Below are positions 1 to 11,450 of a stretch of 64,000 nucleotides of DNA, one piece after another. The notes below the pieces were generated by a model, which was not told the DNA's origin, did not search any database, and saw only the letters and a list, made by a program, of their open reading frames with translations. Positions within the stretch are counted from its first letter, which is position 1, and every line of letters begins with the position of its first letter. Where the stretch lies: assembly GCA_964036275.1 (NCBI GenBank), contig OZ038434.1, positions 18,155,879-18,219,878 of the forward strand, given 5' to 3'. The stretch comes from Litoditis marina (taxonomy: Eukaryota > Nematoda > Chromadorea > Rhabditida > Rhabditidae). Both the position numbers and the translations under genes were made by a program.

Positions 1-2448
1 AGAAAAGAGAGAATGATTACCTCTAGGGAAATGTTGGCGGCGAACGTGAAACGAAGCCGGGGATTCAGACGCGTGATAGCGGGGGACACAGGCTTGGAAT
101 GAACGGGAGCCATATCTGAAAAACAAATTTTAATTTATCAACTTAAACAGCTACTACAACAACAGAGGGAAGCAGGCAGTACATGAGTAAACGAAAATAT
201 AGGCGAATCAACAAAGTGGGTGAAACAGCACGAATAGTGGAAGCATTTTCAGTAGAACATGTTTACTGCGAAGATAAGGAGAAAGCGTGAATATCTTGAG
301 AGACAAATGGTGCAAAGACAAGAGGGAAACAGGAGGGTTCCGAACCGCGTGTTCTCATTTCAGTGATAAATGAGTTGAGAACACCCGTGTCGAAACCGTA
401 AAAGGAAAAGTGTGCACAAGTAGACTGAATGAAACATTTGAGCAGGCAATCTGGAATGGAGAGCCCAGGCTCTTGTGCAAAGCAGGATATGTTGGGAGAG
501 TGAAGATTCAGTCCAGAGAGAGCTCCATCCCATTCGAACGGGCCAGTTCCGTTTGTGTAGAGGCTCTCGGACTGCCCACGGAAACAGGGAACTAAAATTA
601 AATCAGTGTATTTCGTACCGTGGGTTGGTATAAATATATCATAGTAATCGCCATTGAGTTAGCTCAATTTAACCAAGTTCTGTCTAAACTAGAATCAAAA
701 GTATCAAACTACATTCGAAAAGGTTCAAAGAACAGTTTGACTCGCTAGTATCACATAGGCCCCCACAGCTTTCGAAACGAGTTCAAAAAAAAAATTAATT
801 GAAAGTGAGTAAAGTGAGTCGCGGAAAAGTTAATAGTTTGAAGATAGAAATCAACTGAAAGGAATTCGAAGAAAAAGATGAATACTAATATAACTCACCG
901 ACAAAAACTCTGCTTGTGCCGAACAGAAAAGCCTCTAATAGAGGTGAATGGTTCTTGGAAAAGTAGATGTTCAGATGGAGCAGATCGCCACGCACCATTG
1001 ACCCCAACAAGTATGAATGTAAGAGTATTTTTGCGTGGAGACTTGCTCCTTCTACATTTACTGTTCCAGAATACAATAGAGAAGGCATCGGAGATAGAGA
1101 AGAAAGAATCCCTCGAAGAACATCTCTCAGAACATCAACTTCCTATAAAACAAACAGTTTCTTTCCTAAGATAACCAAAATACCCGCCAAAGTTGTCCAT
1201 ATCGAACGATATACCACTCACAGAAACAATTCTGACGAGAAAACTTTATATGGATGAAAAATATAAGCTACAGAAGAATACAGAAAGACGGTTCAAGAGG
1301 TGAATCGGAATACCAGTGTTTTATAGATATTAGGAAACTCATATCATCCCCTTATTCTTCCAACACAATCTTTTCCGATTGTATCATAGTTTAGTCACTT
1401 CTCTCATTTATACGGCTAACAAGACCAGATAGTTGTTTTGGGTATATAACTCACAGTTCGTAACAGTTCTACTTCTCCCAGATACTCGGCGCGAACCACT
1501 TCATTTATCACTGATGACTTCTTTGCAACCTGCAAAGCAGACGATAGATTTTTTTTTTGAAATTGAACCTTTAGATTAGTTTCTAAGGAATAAATGTTTT
1601 CTCGCTCGCTTGATCTTGAAAAAGCTTTTACAAACTGACAAAGTTTCATATAGATGAGTAAACGGAATAGGTTAGCAAAATCTTCCATGGGAGATAGAGT
1701 AAAATCGACTTTTTCAAGTACAAAAGCGCCCGTCAATGAGAATAACACACACGAACAGTAGATAACTTACAAGTATCATTTTTCAGATACATCAATTCAA
1801 AACATTAGGATTTAGACGTTTTCTTCACAGAATTACAATCAAAACTTTTCCCAGAAAACAACGACCAATTCAAACGTTTTTTTTCTGACTTCAACTTGTT
1901 AGTTGATTAAAGAAAAATGATGTAACAGCTGGAAAGGAAACGAGAAGAAACCCCTAACAACAAATTCTTCTTCATCAAAACTACCGTAACCCCGACATAG
2001 CGTCCTTGTGTGTTTCATGTGCTATTTACATAAACCCCAATAGATATACAAATAGAGAGGAAGGATGTATTACAACCGTTTGTACTAAACGGAAGATAGT
2101 TCGATCCCCGTATATCTATGAATAATTTGGAAACACAAACAAGTCAGAGAGTGAACTAACAGTTCACAGGTGGGCATCATAATATATACAACAGTTTAAA
2201 TAGGGCTTCAGTTTTTTCTTAATTTGACTAAATAGTTCTACATAACCCTATTTCCCGGAAATGCATTTTCAAAAGAACTGTCTTTCTAAGCATCATAGAA
2301 GTAAGCATAACAATAATATTTTTAAATTCTCAACTTCTTCTTCTTTCACTTATCTATAGAGAAATACAAACAGTTATCAATCGTAATCAATCAACCGACC
2401 AGAACTAACATATAGTGTATACCGTTCCCACTGAGACCTCTACAGTAG
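1..2448. other. AT-rich region without recognisable genes
   Basis: I read both strands and found only short, low-complexity open frames with no recognisable domains; the longest are about 100 codons (for example 878-1174 plus, 1416-1748 minus). One structured patch lies at 2041-2118: a 9-bp inverted repeat (2041-2049 with 2110-2118) enclosing a 6-bp hairpin (2076-2081 with 2087-2092, five-base loop). The right end may include the 5' part of the Penelope-like element that follows, but I cannot place its boundary. Confidence 0.5.
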
Positions 2449-4167
2449 GTTTCTGACAGTTATAAATGTATCTGTGACAAGTTTTCTGCTTATATTGATC
2501 CTAATCACGGTCACATCTGTACCGGTAATCTAACTTTCATCAAAAATTCACATTTACGTAATTTGCTAACATGTGGTACGAAATTCAGGTGTCAAGAGCC
2601 ACCAGACTCAGCGTCGATTATTCAAGCTTGTCAAAAAGCGGTTCAATCAGTTATTGGAACAGTTCGTAAATGCTATAAACCTAACAAACAGGTTGTAGAT
2701 ACGTTCCAAGATATTCTAATGCAAAATGTTTGTAATACGGTATCTAACCGATTGCATACTCTTGATCCTGATTTGGACAATTCTTATATTTTGAATACTC
2801 GTGATTTGAATGATATCACAAAGTTACAAGAGCATTTCATTATAACTTGTGTCGATAAAGCAGCGACTAACTATGCATTTACTTGTAAAAAGTTATACGT
2901 ACGAATGATGAATGCAGAAATTGAAAGAAGCAGTGTTTCGCAGTTTTCCACTTATGAAGTTTCCAATCATACTGTTGATGATGTAATCATTAAACATTCT
3001 AAGTTTATTGAAGGCTTGAACTTCAAAAAAGTGCAAGACCCTTCAATTCCTAAGATGTATGGTATACCAAAAATGCATAAAGCTATCATGAAGTTTCGTT
3101 TCATTACTGGTGCTAAAACTAGTCCGTTGAAACCTCTTTGCACCAATTTGCAAGTAATTTTGGCTCATGTACAAAAACATTTTATTAACTATTGCAATGT
3201 TATACACGAGAGAACCGGAGTTCGTCACTACTGGGCTGTAAACAACAGTTCACGAGTGGTGGATGACGTGACTCCCTTGCGTACCAGTAATAGTACACGT
3301 ATTTATTCTGCTGATTTCGCTAGTTTATTTACTAATTTACCACATAGCGTGATAAAGCTGAATATGTTTCAGCTCCTTAGTGTTTGTTTCAAAAATCAAA
3401 ACTATATACGTGTACAAGGTAACCATTGTAGTTACAGCGTATCTAATAATGGTACTGGTTCATTTTTCACTTTTCAAGAAGTTTGTTATATACTTGAGTC
3501 ACTTCTAGAAAATAGTGTTGCTGTATACGGTAACAAGGTTTATAGACAAAGATGTGGTATTCCACAAGGTGCCAGCTGCTCACCACAAATAGCCGACCTG
3601 ACACTTAGCTACATGGAGTACAAGTTTATCAAATCAGTTTTAGAAACACGAGGGCAACATTTCGCACGAAAGTACAATTATACATATCGATATATCGATG
3701 ATCTGTTACATATTTCCGATGTATCCGATAATTTCAAAGCAGATTTAGCTCAAATCTATGACTCTTCATTGAGTTTAGAAGCAACAGCGGATTTGAAAAC
3801 AAATTGCGAGTTTCTCGATTTGGATATCACTGTGACAATTCCCCAGATTAAAGTATCTCTATTTAATAAAACTGATCTCTTCAAGTTTGACGTTATAAGA
3901 TATCCAAACTACTTTTCGAATATCGATAGTAGAATTGGTTTGAATACAATTACTGGCGAAATAATACGAATAACACGTGCTTGTTCAGACTATGAAGATT
4001 TCTTAGCAAGAGCAAAACAGCTTGCTAGTTTTTATTTTAAAAATGGTTGGCCTAAAATGCTGATTCTTAGACGCTTCTATAAAGTAATTGCTGATAAACC
4101 ATTTATCACAAGTAAGTATGCAATTGACTTGCAATTGTTTACTAGATTATTAGATGCAGTGACGTGA
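2449..4167 (+). CDS. Penelope-like reverse transcriptase
   Basis: An RNA-dependent DNA polymerase of a retroelement. The frame opens after a TAG at 2446-2448. The first ATG in frame is well inside the protein, so the real start is unknown. A pre-RT segment with HGHICTGNL (about 2506-2532) comes first. Further on are a YGIPKMHK motif (about 3058-3081) like the GLPKIHK-type motif of Penelope-like RTs, motif A (ADFASLFTNLP, about 3310-3345), motif B (GIPQGASCSPQIADL, about 3553-3600) and the catalytic YIDD box at 3691-3702. The frame ends with TGA at 4165-4167 without a GIY-YIG domain. The bases before 2460 read TTTCTGACAG, which could be a 3' splice site, so an upstream exon is possible. All RT motifs are intact with no internal stop. 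Family assignment is by motif reading and by the ribozyme downstream; another related non-LTR RT family is the alternative. Confidence 0.72.
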   Translation, partial: VSDSYKCICDKFSAYIDPNHGHICTGNLTFIKNSHLRNLLTCGTKFRCQEPPDSASIIQACQKAVQSVIGTVRKCYKPNKQVVDTFQDILMQNVCNTVSNRLHTLDPDLDNSYILNTRDLNDITKLQEHFIITCVDKAATNYAFTCKKLYVRMMNAEIERSSVSQFSTYEVSNHTVDDVIIKHSKFIEGLNFKKVQDPSIPKMYGIPKMHKAIMKFRFITGAKTSPLKPLCTNLQVILAHVQKHFINYCNVIHERTGVRHYWAVNNSSRVVDDVTPLRTSNSTRIYSADFASLFTNLPHSVIKLNMFQLLSVCFKNQNYIRVQGNHCSYSVSNNGTGSFFTFQEVCYILESLLENSVAVYGNKVYRQRCGIPQGASCSPQIADLTLSYMEYKFIKSVLETRGQHFARKYNYTYRYIDDLLHISDVSDNFKADLAQIYDSSLSLEATADLKTNCEFLDLDITVTIPQIKVSLFNKTDLFKFDVIRYPNYFSNIDSRIGLNTITGEIIRITRACSDYEDFLARAKQLASFYFKNGWPKMLILRRFYKVIADKPFITSKYAIDLQLFTRLLDAVT

Positions 4168-4345
4168 ACTTTTGATCCAGCGAACAGTTCGATCAATAAT
4201 TGTCTGTCCATTTTCTGACCCTCCTCTTGCACTCAGCTGACTCACTGGTCATCATTCTTCTCTTGTGTAAGTGTAAATGGACTCTTTTTACATCTTCTAA
4301 CTCAATTTCTTGAAATAATCTCACTAGGTTAACTATAACAGGTCA

Positions 4346-4433
4346 TCTACTGATGAGGGCATCCTGTTTGACATATGGATCGGTAATTGCCCGAAATGTC
4401 AAGGTAACTAATGTTTGTAATAGACAATCTAGG
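4346..4433 (+). ncRNA. Hammerhead ribozyme motif (type I topology)
   Basis: The conserved core CTGATGA lies at 4350-4356. It is followed by stem II, GGGCA (4357-4361) pairing with TGCCC (4388-4392), and then by GAAA at 4393-4396. Stem III can form from TGTC (4397-4400) and GACA (4423-4426). The expected NUH site is ATC at 4427-4429. Stem I can form from TCTA (4346-4349) and TAGG (4430-4433) with one G-U pair. Stem III needs one unpaired A next to the cleavage site and a long loop, so it is the weak part of the model. The motif lies 180 bases after the Penelope-like RT stop codon, where such ribozymes are known to occur. Confidence 0.6.
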
Positions 4434-5572
4434 AATTTGCACAGTGCAAATAAATTTATCTCTCACTCTCTTCCCTCTTTTCATTCCTCTCTCCTTTGGA
4501 CTTTTTTCTTTTATAAATTACTGAAGTAGCCTGATATCAACAGTTAGTCGAGCTTGTTTACACGAGCAACGTGGTTTTGTATAGTAGTTTCAATTTCCTA
4601 GTTTTCTTATAATTTAATGCTTGCAGGTCCTCAATCTTATTTTGATAACGTATACATGTATACAACTATCATAATTCAAAAAATACAGATTTTTTCTATT
4701 AGGTTAGGCTATCCTATTAGAACGCGTTTATAAATAAGTTTAAATAGGTCAGTATTTTCGTTAGAAACCTACAGATAAAACATGCGAACTAGTGTTGTTG
4801 GAAGTCTCACTCGAAACTTAACGAACACGCAATTAACCTTATCAGCCTTGGATTAAAGATTAAATAACTCAAAATGACTACTACTTAGTTAGTAACTTTC
4901 ATCAGGATTCAAATGTCGAGATATTTCGAAACAGTTTCAACTGTATGCATAATAATAGCACGTTTCAGACAAAAGCTTGACAATATTTTGAGGAAACATT
5001 ATAAGCCACTTCTTTAGAATCGAAGACAGAAAAGCGGTACACAATATTGTCGAACTTTTCTAAACTTCAATCTCAAGAGTCTCTTATTTAATTGAAATAC
5101 ACCTGAAAAGTAAGAAGTTCAACTCAAAAAAAAACTAACTAACCGTGATAAACACCTTTGATTCCTGTTCCTGACTGTTGTCCACAACGATCTTGACCCC
5201 CTCTCCCACAGAAAAATTGAACATGACGACTCACCTCTGAAAAGATTAAGTAGTGAAATTGAAACACTGAGACAAAAGGTAGATTTTTGAGTTATAGGAC
5301 ATCCGAACGAATAATTCATAACAACTCGAACGAGAATTCCCAATCTTTTTTTTTCTATTTCTGAACTGCGCTACAAGAAACCCGCCTATTCTTTATAATT
5401 CATTAGTGTTTTTTCTTTCAAATGGACAGTCCATAGTTTCAGGAGTTATTTTGCAATGAGAATCATTTTCGTAGAACTATTGTAGTAGTTGTGGTTATCT
5501 CTGGACTCTCCACGAAAGAGGCGGGTCTAACTAGAAAGCGAGCTCTCTAAACTCTCTTTCTCTCACAACCAC
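4434..5572. other. Non-coding stretch between two retroelements
   Basis: No coding region, tRNA or obvious long terminal repeat was recognised. The only longer open frame (5119-5343 minus, 74 codons) has no recognisable features. If the downstream element has a 5' LTR, it should lie here, but I could not match this stretch to anything after 14120. Confidence 0.45.
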
Positions 5573-5579
5573 TATATAA
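5573..5579 (+). promoter_or_regulatory. Possible TATA box of the retroelement
   Basis: TATATAA lies in a GC-richer patch about 240 bases before the ATG at 5816. It is followed by a purine-rich leader. A possible 5' splice site (CAG before GTACGT) lies near 5730. Position and motif fit a transcription start for the gag-env-pol frame, but this is motif reading only. Confidence 0.35.
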
Positions 5580-5815
5580 CGGAAGGCGGGGTAACAACCA
5601 CCACACTTCGCGCCAACCTCATCGAGGAAGCCGACTAGCAGCCAGCTCCCACCGAAGACTCAACTACCTACGCACAGAGCTACAAAGGAAGAAGGAAAAG
5701 CGAACTATCAAGGATCAATCAGGAAAGCAAACAGGTACGTAAATACAACATAAGAGTAACTTCACGTTTGTCTTTAAAGAAAAACGCCCTATTGGTGAAT
5801 GAAAGTTATTAGTTT

Positions 5816-8800
5816 ATGTCCTACAAGGGATCAGAAGAAAGTTTAAGTACAGATAGTGGTTCTCAATTCAATCTTTCCGCATTCTTCACACCACAAACAA
5901 ATAGAACTCGAAACTTTTCATCTAGTGAAGAAGAAAAAACTTTTGTAGAAAATTTGACTGAGCGCGAAGAAAGGTATTTGAGAAGAGAACAACTGAAAGC
6001 ATTTTCGGACATTAACTTAGCTGACCAGAATACACAGCAGAACACGCAACAAGCTTTGCAACCAAATCAAGCGCATCCAAATAGCCCTAAACTTAATACA
6101 ACCAATAGTCTGCCAAATTTACAAACTTTTTTTGCTGCACAACAAACAGTTCAAACTCATCAATTACCAAACCTTACAACACCGCCAGTTATAGCAAATC
6201 AAAATATGGCTGTCCCTCAAGCTTTAACCGATGCACTTGATAAATTGGCAAGTTCAATGGATAATATGGCACTCTCAGGTTATACTCGCGATTTACCAAC
6301 ATTTAAAGGAGAAAATGGCGCTCAAGGTATTCGAAAATTCTTCGCAACTTTCAACGAAATTGGTACAGCATTAGGAATGGATGAGGATAAACTAGTAGCT
6401 TTGTTACCATTGCATCTAAAAGGAAAAGCTAAGGCAACTTACGATAGTGCCCCACAAGCCACTAAAACGAACTGGCGACTAATCACAACTCACCTAAAAA
6501 CTAATTTTACCACAGCAAGTTTCTTGGACACTGTCCAAGCAGAAGTTATGACTCTAAAAATGGGACTCGTAGAGAACCCAACTTCTTTTTCGCAACGTAT
6601 AGTTAACGCACTCTCAGAAGCCTATCCTAACGACCAGGATCAACAAGATAAAATGAAAAGACCTATTTTTTGTAACGGACTACTAGATACTATAAAACAA
6701 AAATTATTATTATTAGGCCCATTGAATGCCGATTACGCAACTTTGGTTAGTGATGCAGAACGCATTTATGATGTTCTAAAACTTGAGAAACAACAGATTG
6801 TTGACATCCCATTGGTAAGTAAAGTTAATGCGTTAGTAGATTCCTTAAATACTTTAAAAGATCAGAAACCTAATGAAGATTTTAAGGAGTATCGAGATAG
6901 TCAACGAGATACTAGAGAATTTACACAAAAATATGGATATCAAAAAACGCCATGGTATAGAAGAGATTATAGCAACTCCTATCCCAGGCGACCCTTCCAG
7001 CTTAGGGAAGAGCGTCGCTATGACCCTAGGAACAGAAGTCGCTATCAGCCACACCCCTCGGATTACCGTAACCAACCCCTGATTCGAGGTAGCCCACGAA
7101 ATATCTATGACTATAGAGCAAGATCGCCGTATAATAGCAATCGACGTTACTTTAATAATAGTAATAATAATAATAATAATAATAACTTCAATTCTGGTTC
7201 GACATATAGAGGAGCTTTTCACGGAAATTACGGAGAAAACAGAAAGTTTGATCAGAATTACAGAATGAACCATTTCACTAATAGAAATACGTCAACTGAA
7301 CGTTCCAACTCTAATTTTCAACAACCCGAGCGCACAGTACGGTTCTCCCAACAACCCGAACGTCCGCAAAGAACACGTTCGAACACACCCGTGAGAAACG
7401 TGAACTCGGTCAGTATTAATCCAACTACAATGAGTAAAGGATCCCCGATTCCAAAAACTTTGTTTATTTGTACGATCATGTGTTGTTTGGCTTTTGTAAA
7501 TGCAGTACCAGGTAGAAAATTCAACTTGTGTGGAAATTCCAAATCTGGTTGGCCTATTGCATTTCCAGAACCAATTGAATGTAAAACAGATAGAGAGAAA
7601 GACCAATTTGGAATGGCCACAGTTGACATTTATACAGAAAAAACCGAGCCAACCATAAGACTAGCATTCCACTGTTTCAATAAAACTAGAGTAATATGTA
7701 CATCATCATATTTACATATTGTCTTTACCCAGAACTCCGATAACGTATTTACCAATCCAATTGACACCCATATTTGTAGAGATCTGGCACGAAGTAAAAA
7801 GTACGACGAAATTCCGTTGAAAAGGCTAGGAAAAGATGTTTATAGTACGGATAACGATATTTCGTACTCTTATCCTTGGTTTCTTGGTTCATCATGCACA
7901 TCAACCACAAACTTATTCATAGAACGCGGCGAGCTAGCAACTTTTGACGATGAAACAATAGTAACTCAGTTCGGAGACATGGGCACCTGTAGTTTCAGAA
8001 GTGGAAAATGCAAAACACCTCATGGTACTATAATCTGGGATCCTGAAGCAGGGAATGAAACGTTTTGCAGATACGAGAAAGTTTCTAACAATGTAGCTTA
8101 TATAACCAATAACCACATCCTTGTTGACGATATTCAAGCCGCATTCACTTATAATAACGCCACCTACTCGAAAGAACAACTTAAGAAATGGTGCCTTCCC
8201 GAAGCGTCAATTTCATTAGACAATGGAGTTTTCGCGTTCAGTAAAGAGCTAGAGGGAAAACATCCGCGTGATATTTTTCGAAATGAACCTAACTTCTTTA
8301 GACAACTACATCTCGAACAACTTCAGCGAACCAGAAAAATTGTATTAAAGCAGGCAGCTATCATTTCGGGAAAACTTCCTGATCCAGTATACCATAACCT
8401 CACTGACACAGATATGGCAAATATCTTTCAGGCACTAAACAGAAATAGACAACCGAATCAAGCTTCTCCAACTTACCGTATCAACCGTAAATGGATACCG
8501 TACCCTAAAAGTTTGAGAGGTAAAAGAGGAATAGCGGAAATTTCCCACCCAATATTTCAGGCATCAGCTTATCTCGAAGCAGATAGCGATCCAGTAGCTA
8601 ATCACATAGCTCGAAAGCTACAACCATATATTTTCCCCATTAATAATAATCCAGATTTAACTCATGAGCAAAGGCAAGATCAAATAAATGCTGAAATAAA
8701 TACCAAACTTCAATTTTTGAAAATTAAAATTGATGAAACAATCCAAGAAGATTTTAATTATCTGTATGATCAAATTTGTGGATTAACTAACTTTCAAGTT

Positions 8801-11450
8801 CAAACCATCCGCGCTATTGCGAAACTGGACCCAACAGCCGCTGCACGCATATTATTACGTAGAAATGACATCACTGCATTAGCAGCAGGAGATGTACTCA
8901 TGGTAACGAAATGTAAAGAAGTTTTAATTGACGAAGCATATTTAAACCACAAGGTGAACTCTAAATGTTATGCAGATACGCCAATCAGAATTGATAAAAC
9001 TATCTATTTTGCCCAACCAGGTAGTAAAGATCTCATGACGGAAAGCATTGAAGTAGATTGTGCTCATGTACCGTTTACCATTTATAACGATGGCCTAGGA
9101 AGATGGATTACACCAAAAGGTAATGCACATGTTACGAAAATTCATTTGAACATCCCCAGAATTCATAGAGAACAAGATTTTGTATTCAATGCACCACCTA
9201 TTTTTCATTCAGAGTTGGCGGGACTTTCAACTTCCATAGGAATGATTTTACGTAGACTGTCAGTAGCAGATAATTATTTGTCATCATCAAACAATCCAAA
9301 GTTTGAAAATCAAGTACAAAAATGGAAAGACCAAATTGTAGGTGAAACCTTTAATAGCGTCACGAATTTAGAGGAAAAGGGGAAAGACATCCTACTCCAG
9401 GGGGAAAATATAGTTCTGAAATCTATTGAAGGACATTTCTATTTTTCAACAATTATCAAAATAATCATAGCACTGGGTATAATAGGGATAATTGCATATC
9501 TTTATGTTTCATCAAGAATGACAAGATTATTCATTCACTCATGTTTTAATTTGACGTTTTCCTGTTTTTGCAAACTAGGACAACTTTTCCGGAAACAGAG
9601 ACCAGAACCAGCAGTACGTTTTCGAAAAAGAGCAATTAGGACTCACAACCCATTAGAAGAAGAACCCAGAGTAGAAGTACAAACAGCTCAGCCCAATGAC
9701 CCAGTAGGAAACAACACACCAACGGTTCCAAATCGTTTCAAAAGAGCAAGACTATTGACATTTATTCCAATTGCGATGAACTTAGTTTGTAATGTTTCAG
9801 CAAGAACAGAAAATAATCCAGTTTACATCTCAGTTATCATCAAAGACAGAATAATTACAGCAATGTTCGATACAGGATCATCCCTGACGCTTGTCAATCA
9901 AAACATAGCAGACCAACTTGGATTAGTGAGAAGACAACCGTCGGTCACAGAAGGGGTCACAGCAAATGGCACTACAATAACACTATTGGGAGAAACTGAA
10001 CTAGATATACAAATAGGGGAAGAAACCATAAGAACTACGGTACTTATTTCGGAAGGTGAGAACCCCACTCGAATTATTCTAGGAAATGATACAATTTCGA
10101 AAATCGGGAAACCATTTACGTTAGATTACGAAAAACAAACAATCAGCATAGGAAACAGTAGAATACCTATTCTGACGGATACGGAAACAACAATAAGAAA
10201 AACAACTTTTACAGTGTACACAACTTCAGATATTATTTTACCTCCTAGATCAGATAATATAATTCCAGGTAAAATAAACGAAAGATTTGGGGAAAACGAA
10301 GAACTGTTGATAGAAGACGATTTGACTTTAGCTATTCCAACCAATTTAGCGATAGGACGAACGCTATGTAGACCAGGAGATTCAGGAAAGGTGACACTTC
10401 GCATAATGAACACTAGCCCTGAAATCGTGAAAATTCGTACGAATAAGGAAATTGCATCAGCAGAAGTAGTAGGAGAGAATTCGTTTTGGAAACCAGTTTA
10501 CTCTATACACCAAGAAAACCTTTATCAGTATTCAGAGAGCAGCCCAAAACAAATCACAGAATTAGAACGCGAAATCAATTTTGTATCACCAGAAGTAGAT
10601 ATAGCGAAAGAGCTGCCCTCTTTTCCACGAGAGGATGAAAATTATAATATTTTAGATGGTATGACTATTGATAACCCCGACTTAACGGAAGAACAGAAAC
10701 ACTTATTTCTTAACATAATACAAAAATATTCTAATTATTTTGTTGGTCCAGACGGATTTTTAGGTAGATATACCGGAAAAATAACTCACCGAATAGACTT
10801 CGTTCCAAATGCAGAAGTCCCTAAATGTAGAGCATATAGAGTTCCACTAGAGAAAAGGAAAGAAATAGAAAGACAAATAAAACACATGCTAGAAGAGAGA
10901 TTGATCGAGCCCAGTACTAGCCGATTTGCAAGCCCCATAGTTCTAGTTAAAAAAGGAGGGAGTAAGGATCAATATCGATTTACTGTCGATTACAGAAAAA
11001 TAAATGCTATTACCCAGATGGAAACTTATACCATTCCTCATGTGCAGGATATAGTAGACTTGGCGACAGGGAAAACTATTTATACAACTTTAGATTTCAA
11101 ATCAGGATTTTTTCAAATTCCCATGCAACCAGAACATAAAGAAAGAACGGCATTTTCTTGTTTTCTAGGACTATATCAGTTCTGTGTTTTAGCGCAAGGC
11201 CTTAAAGGGGGACCGAATACGTTCCAAAATGTCGCGAATGACCTGATCAGGGAACTCAAAGCATGCTGTTTCGCCTATATAGATGACATAATTGTAGCAA
11301 GTTTCACAGTAGAACAACATTTAGAAGATCTAGAAGAAGTTTTTCAACGAATTGAGACGTTCGGAATGAAACTGACCAAAGAAAAATGCAAAATTGCACA
11401 AAAAGAAGTCAACTATCTAGGATTATTGATTAGTAAAGAAGGTTCACGAC
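5816..11450 (+). CDS. gag-env-protease-RT polyprotein, 5' part (interrupted by MITE)
   Basis: The start is the ATG at 5816; an in-frame TAG at 5810-5812 rules out an earlier one. Residues about 160-345 form a retrotransposon gag domain (LPTFKG, then KFFATF). A long Arg/Asn/Tyr-rich tail follows, with a poly-Asn run coded by AAT repeats (7153-7187). No CCHC zinc knuckle was seen. Residues about 539-1275 are the envelope-like region. A second hydrophobic stretch lies at about 1313-1330, then the protease with DTGSS at 1352-1356 and ILGND later. The RT has LDFKSGF with catalytic Asp 1760 and YIDD at 1821-1824. Native sequence ends at 11450, one base into a codon. The frame then runs by chance through the MITE to a stop at 11633-11635, adding about 60 Phe/Glu/Ser-rich residues. 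As it stands, RT lacks its thumb, RNase H and integrase, so this copy should be inactive. Confidence 0.85.
7430..9640 (+). other. Envelope-like glycoprotein domain within the polyprotein
   Basis: This segment looks like a type I membrane fusion or envelope glycoprotein. It opens at an internal Met (residue 539) followed by a hydrophobic signal-like stretch (LFICTIMCCLAFVNA). About 340 Cys-rich residues with several N-glycosylation sequons (NKT, NET, NAT, NLT) follow, up to a basic furin-type site RGKR at residues 901-904 (8516-8527). Another ectodomain of about 300 residues leads to a membrane span at about 1210-1232 (from 9443) and a basic cytoplasmic tail. Signal, cleavage site, ectodomain and anchor in that order are the classical layout of retroviral surface and transmembrane subunits. 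I cannot assign it to a known viral glycoprotein family. Its place between gag and protease is unusual. The right limit of the tail is approximate. Confidence 0.72.
11443..11450 (+). repeat. Left target-site duplication of the MITE
   Basis: TTCACGAC immediately before the left inverted repeat is repeated exactly at 12035-12042. A perfect 8-bp duplication is the hAT-superfamily hallmark and indicates a recent insertion. Confidence 0.92.

Larger units (their letters stand above)
2449..4433 (+). mobile_element. Penelope-like retroelement (partial or boundaries unresolved)
   Basis: The element is defined by a reverse-transcriptase frame (2449-4167) and a downstream hammerhead ribozyme motif (4346-4433). 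Penelope-like elements are known to carry hammerhead ribozymes, so the two signals support each other. I see no GIY-YIG endonuclease reading frame after the RT, and no second ribozyme copy upstream as expected for a complete element with pseudo-LTRs. The copy is therefore 5' truncated, of an endonuclease-lacking type, or missing its 5' repeat. True ends are not visible by eye. Confidence 0.6.

Noticed and set aside
183..290. 35-codon frame starting at an ATG near the window start
   Set aside because: No homology or context that I recognise; open frames of this length are expected by chance.
878..1257. Overlapping frames of about 96-98 codons on both strands
   Set aside because: No domain, and frames on opposite strands cover the same bases, so there is no basis to choose one.
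6854..7273. Minus-strand frame of 139 codons opposite gag
   Set aside because: Ile-rich shadow of the AAT repeat and Arg-rich tail of gag.
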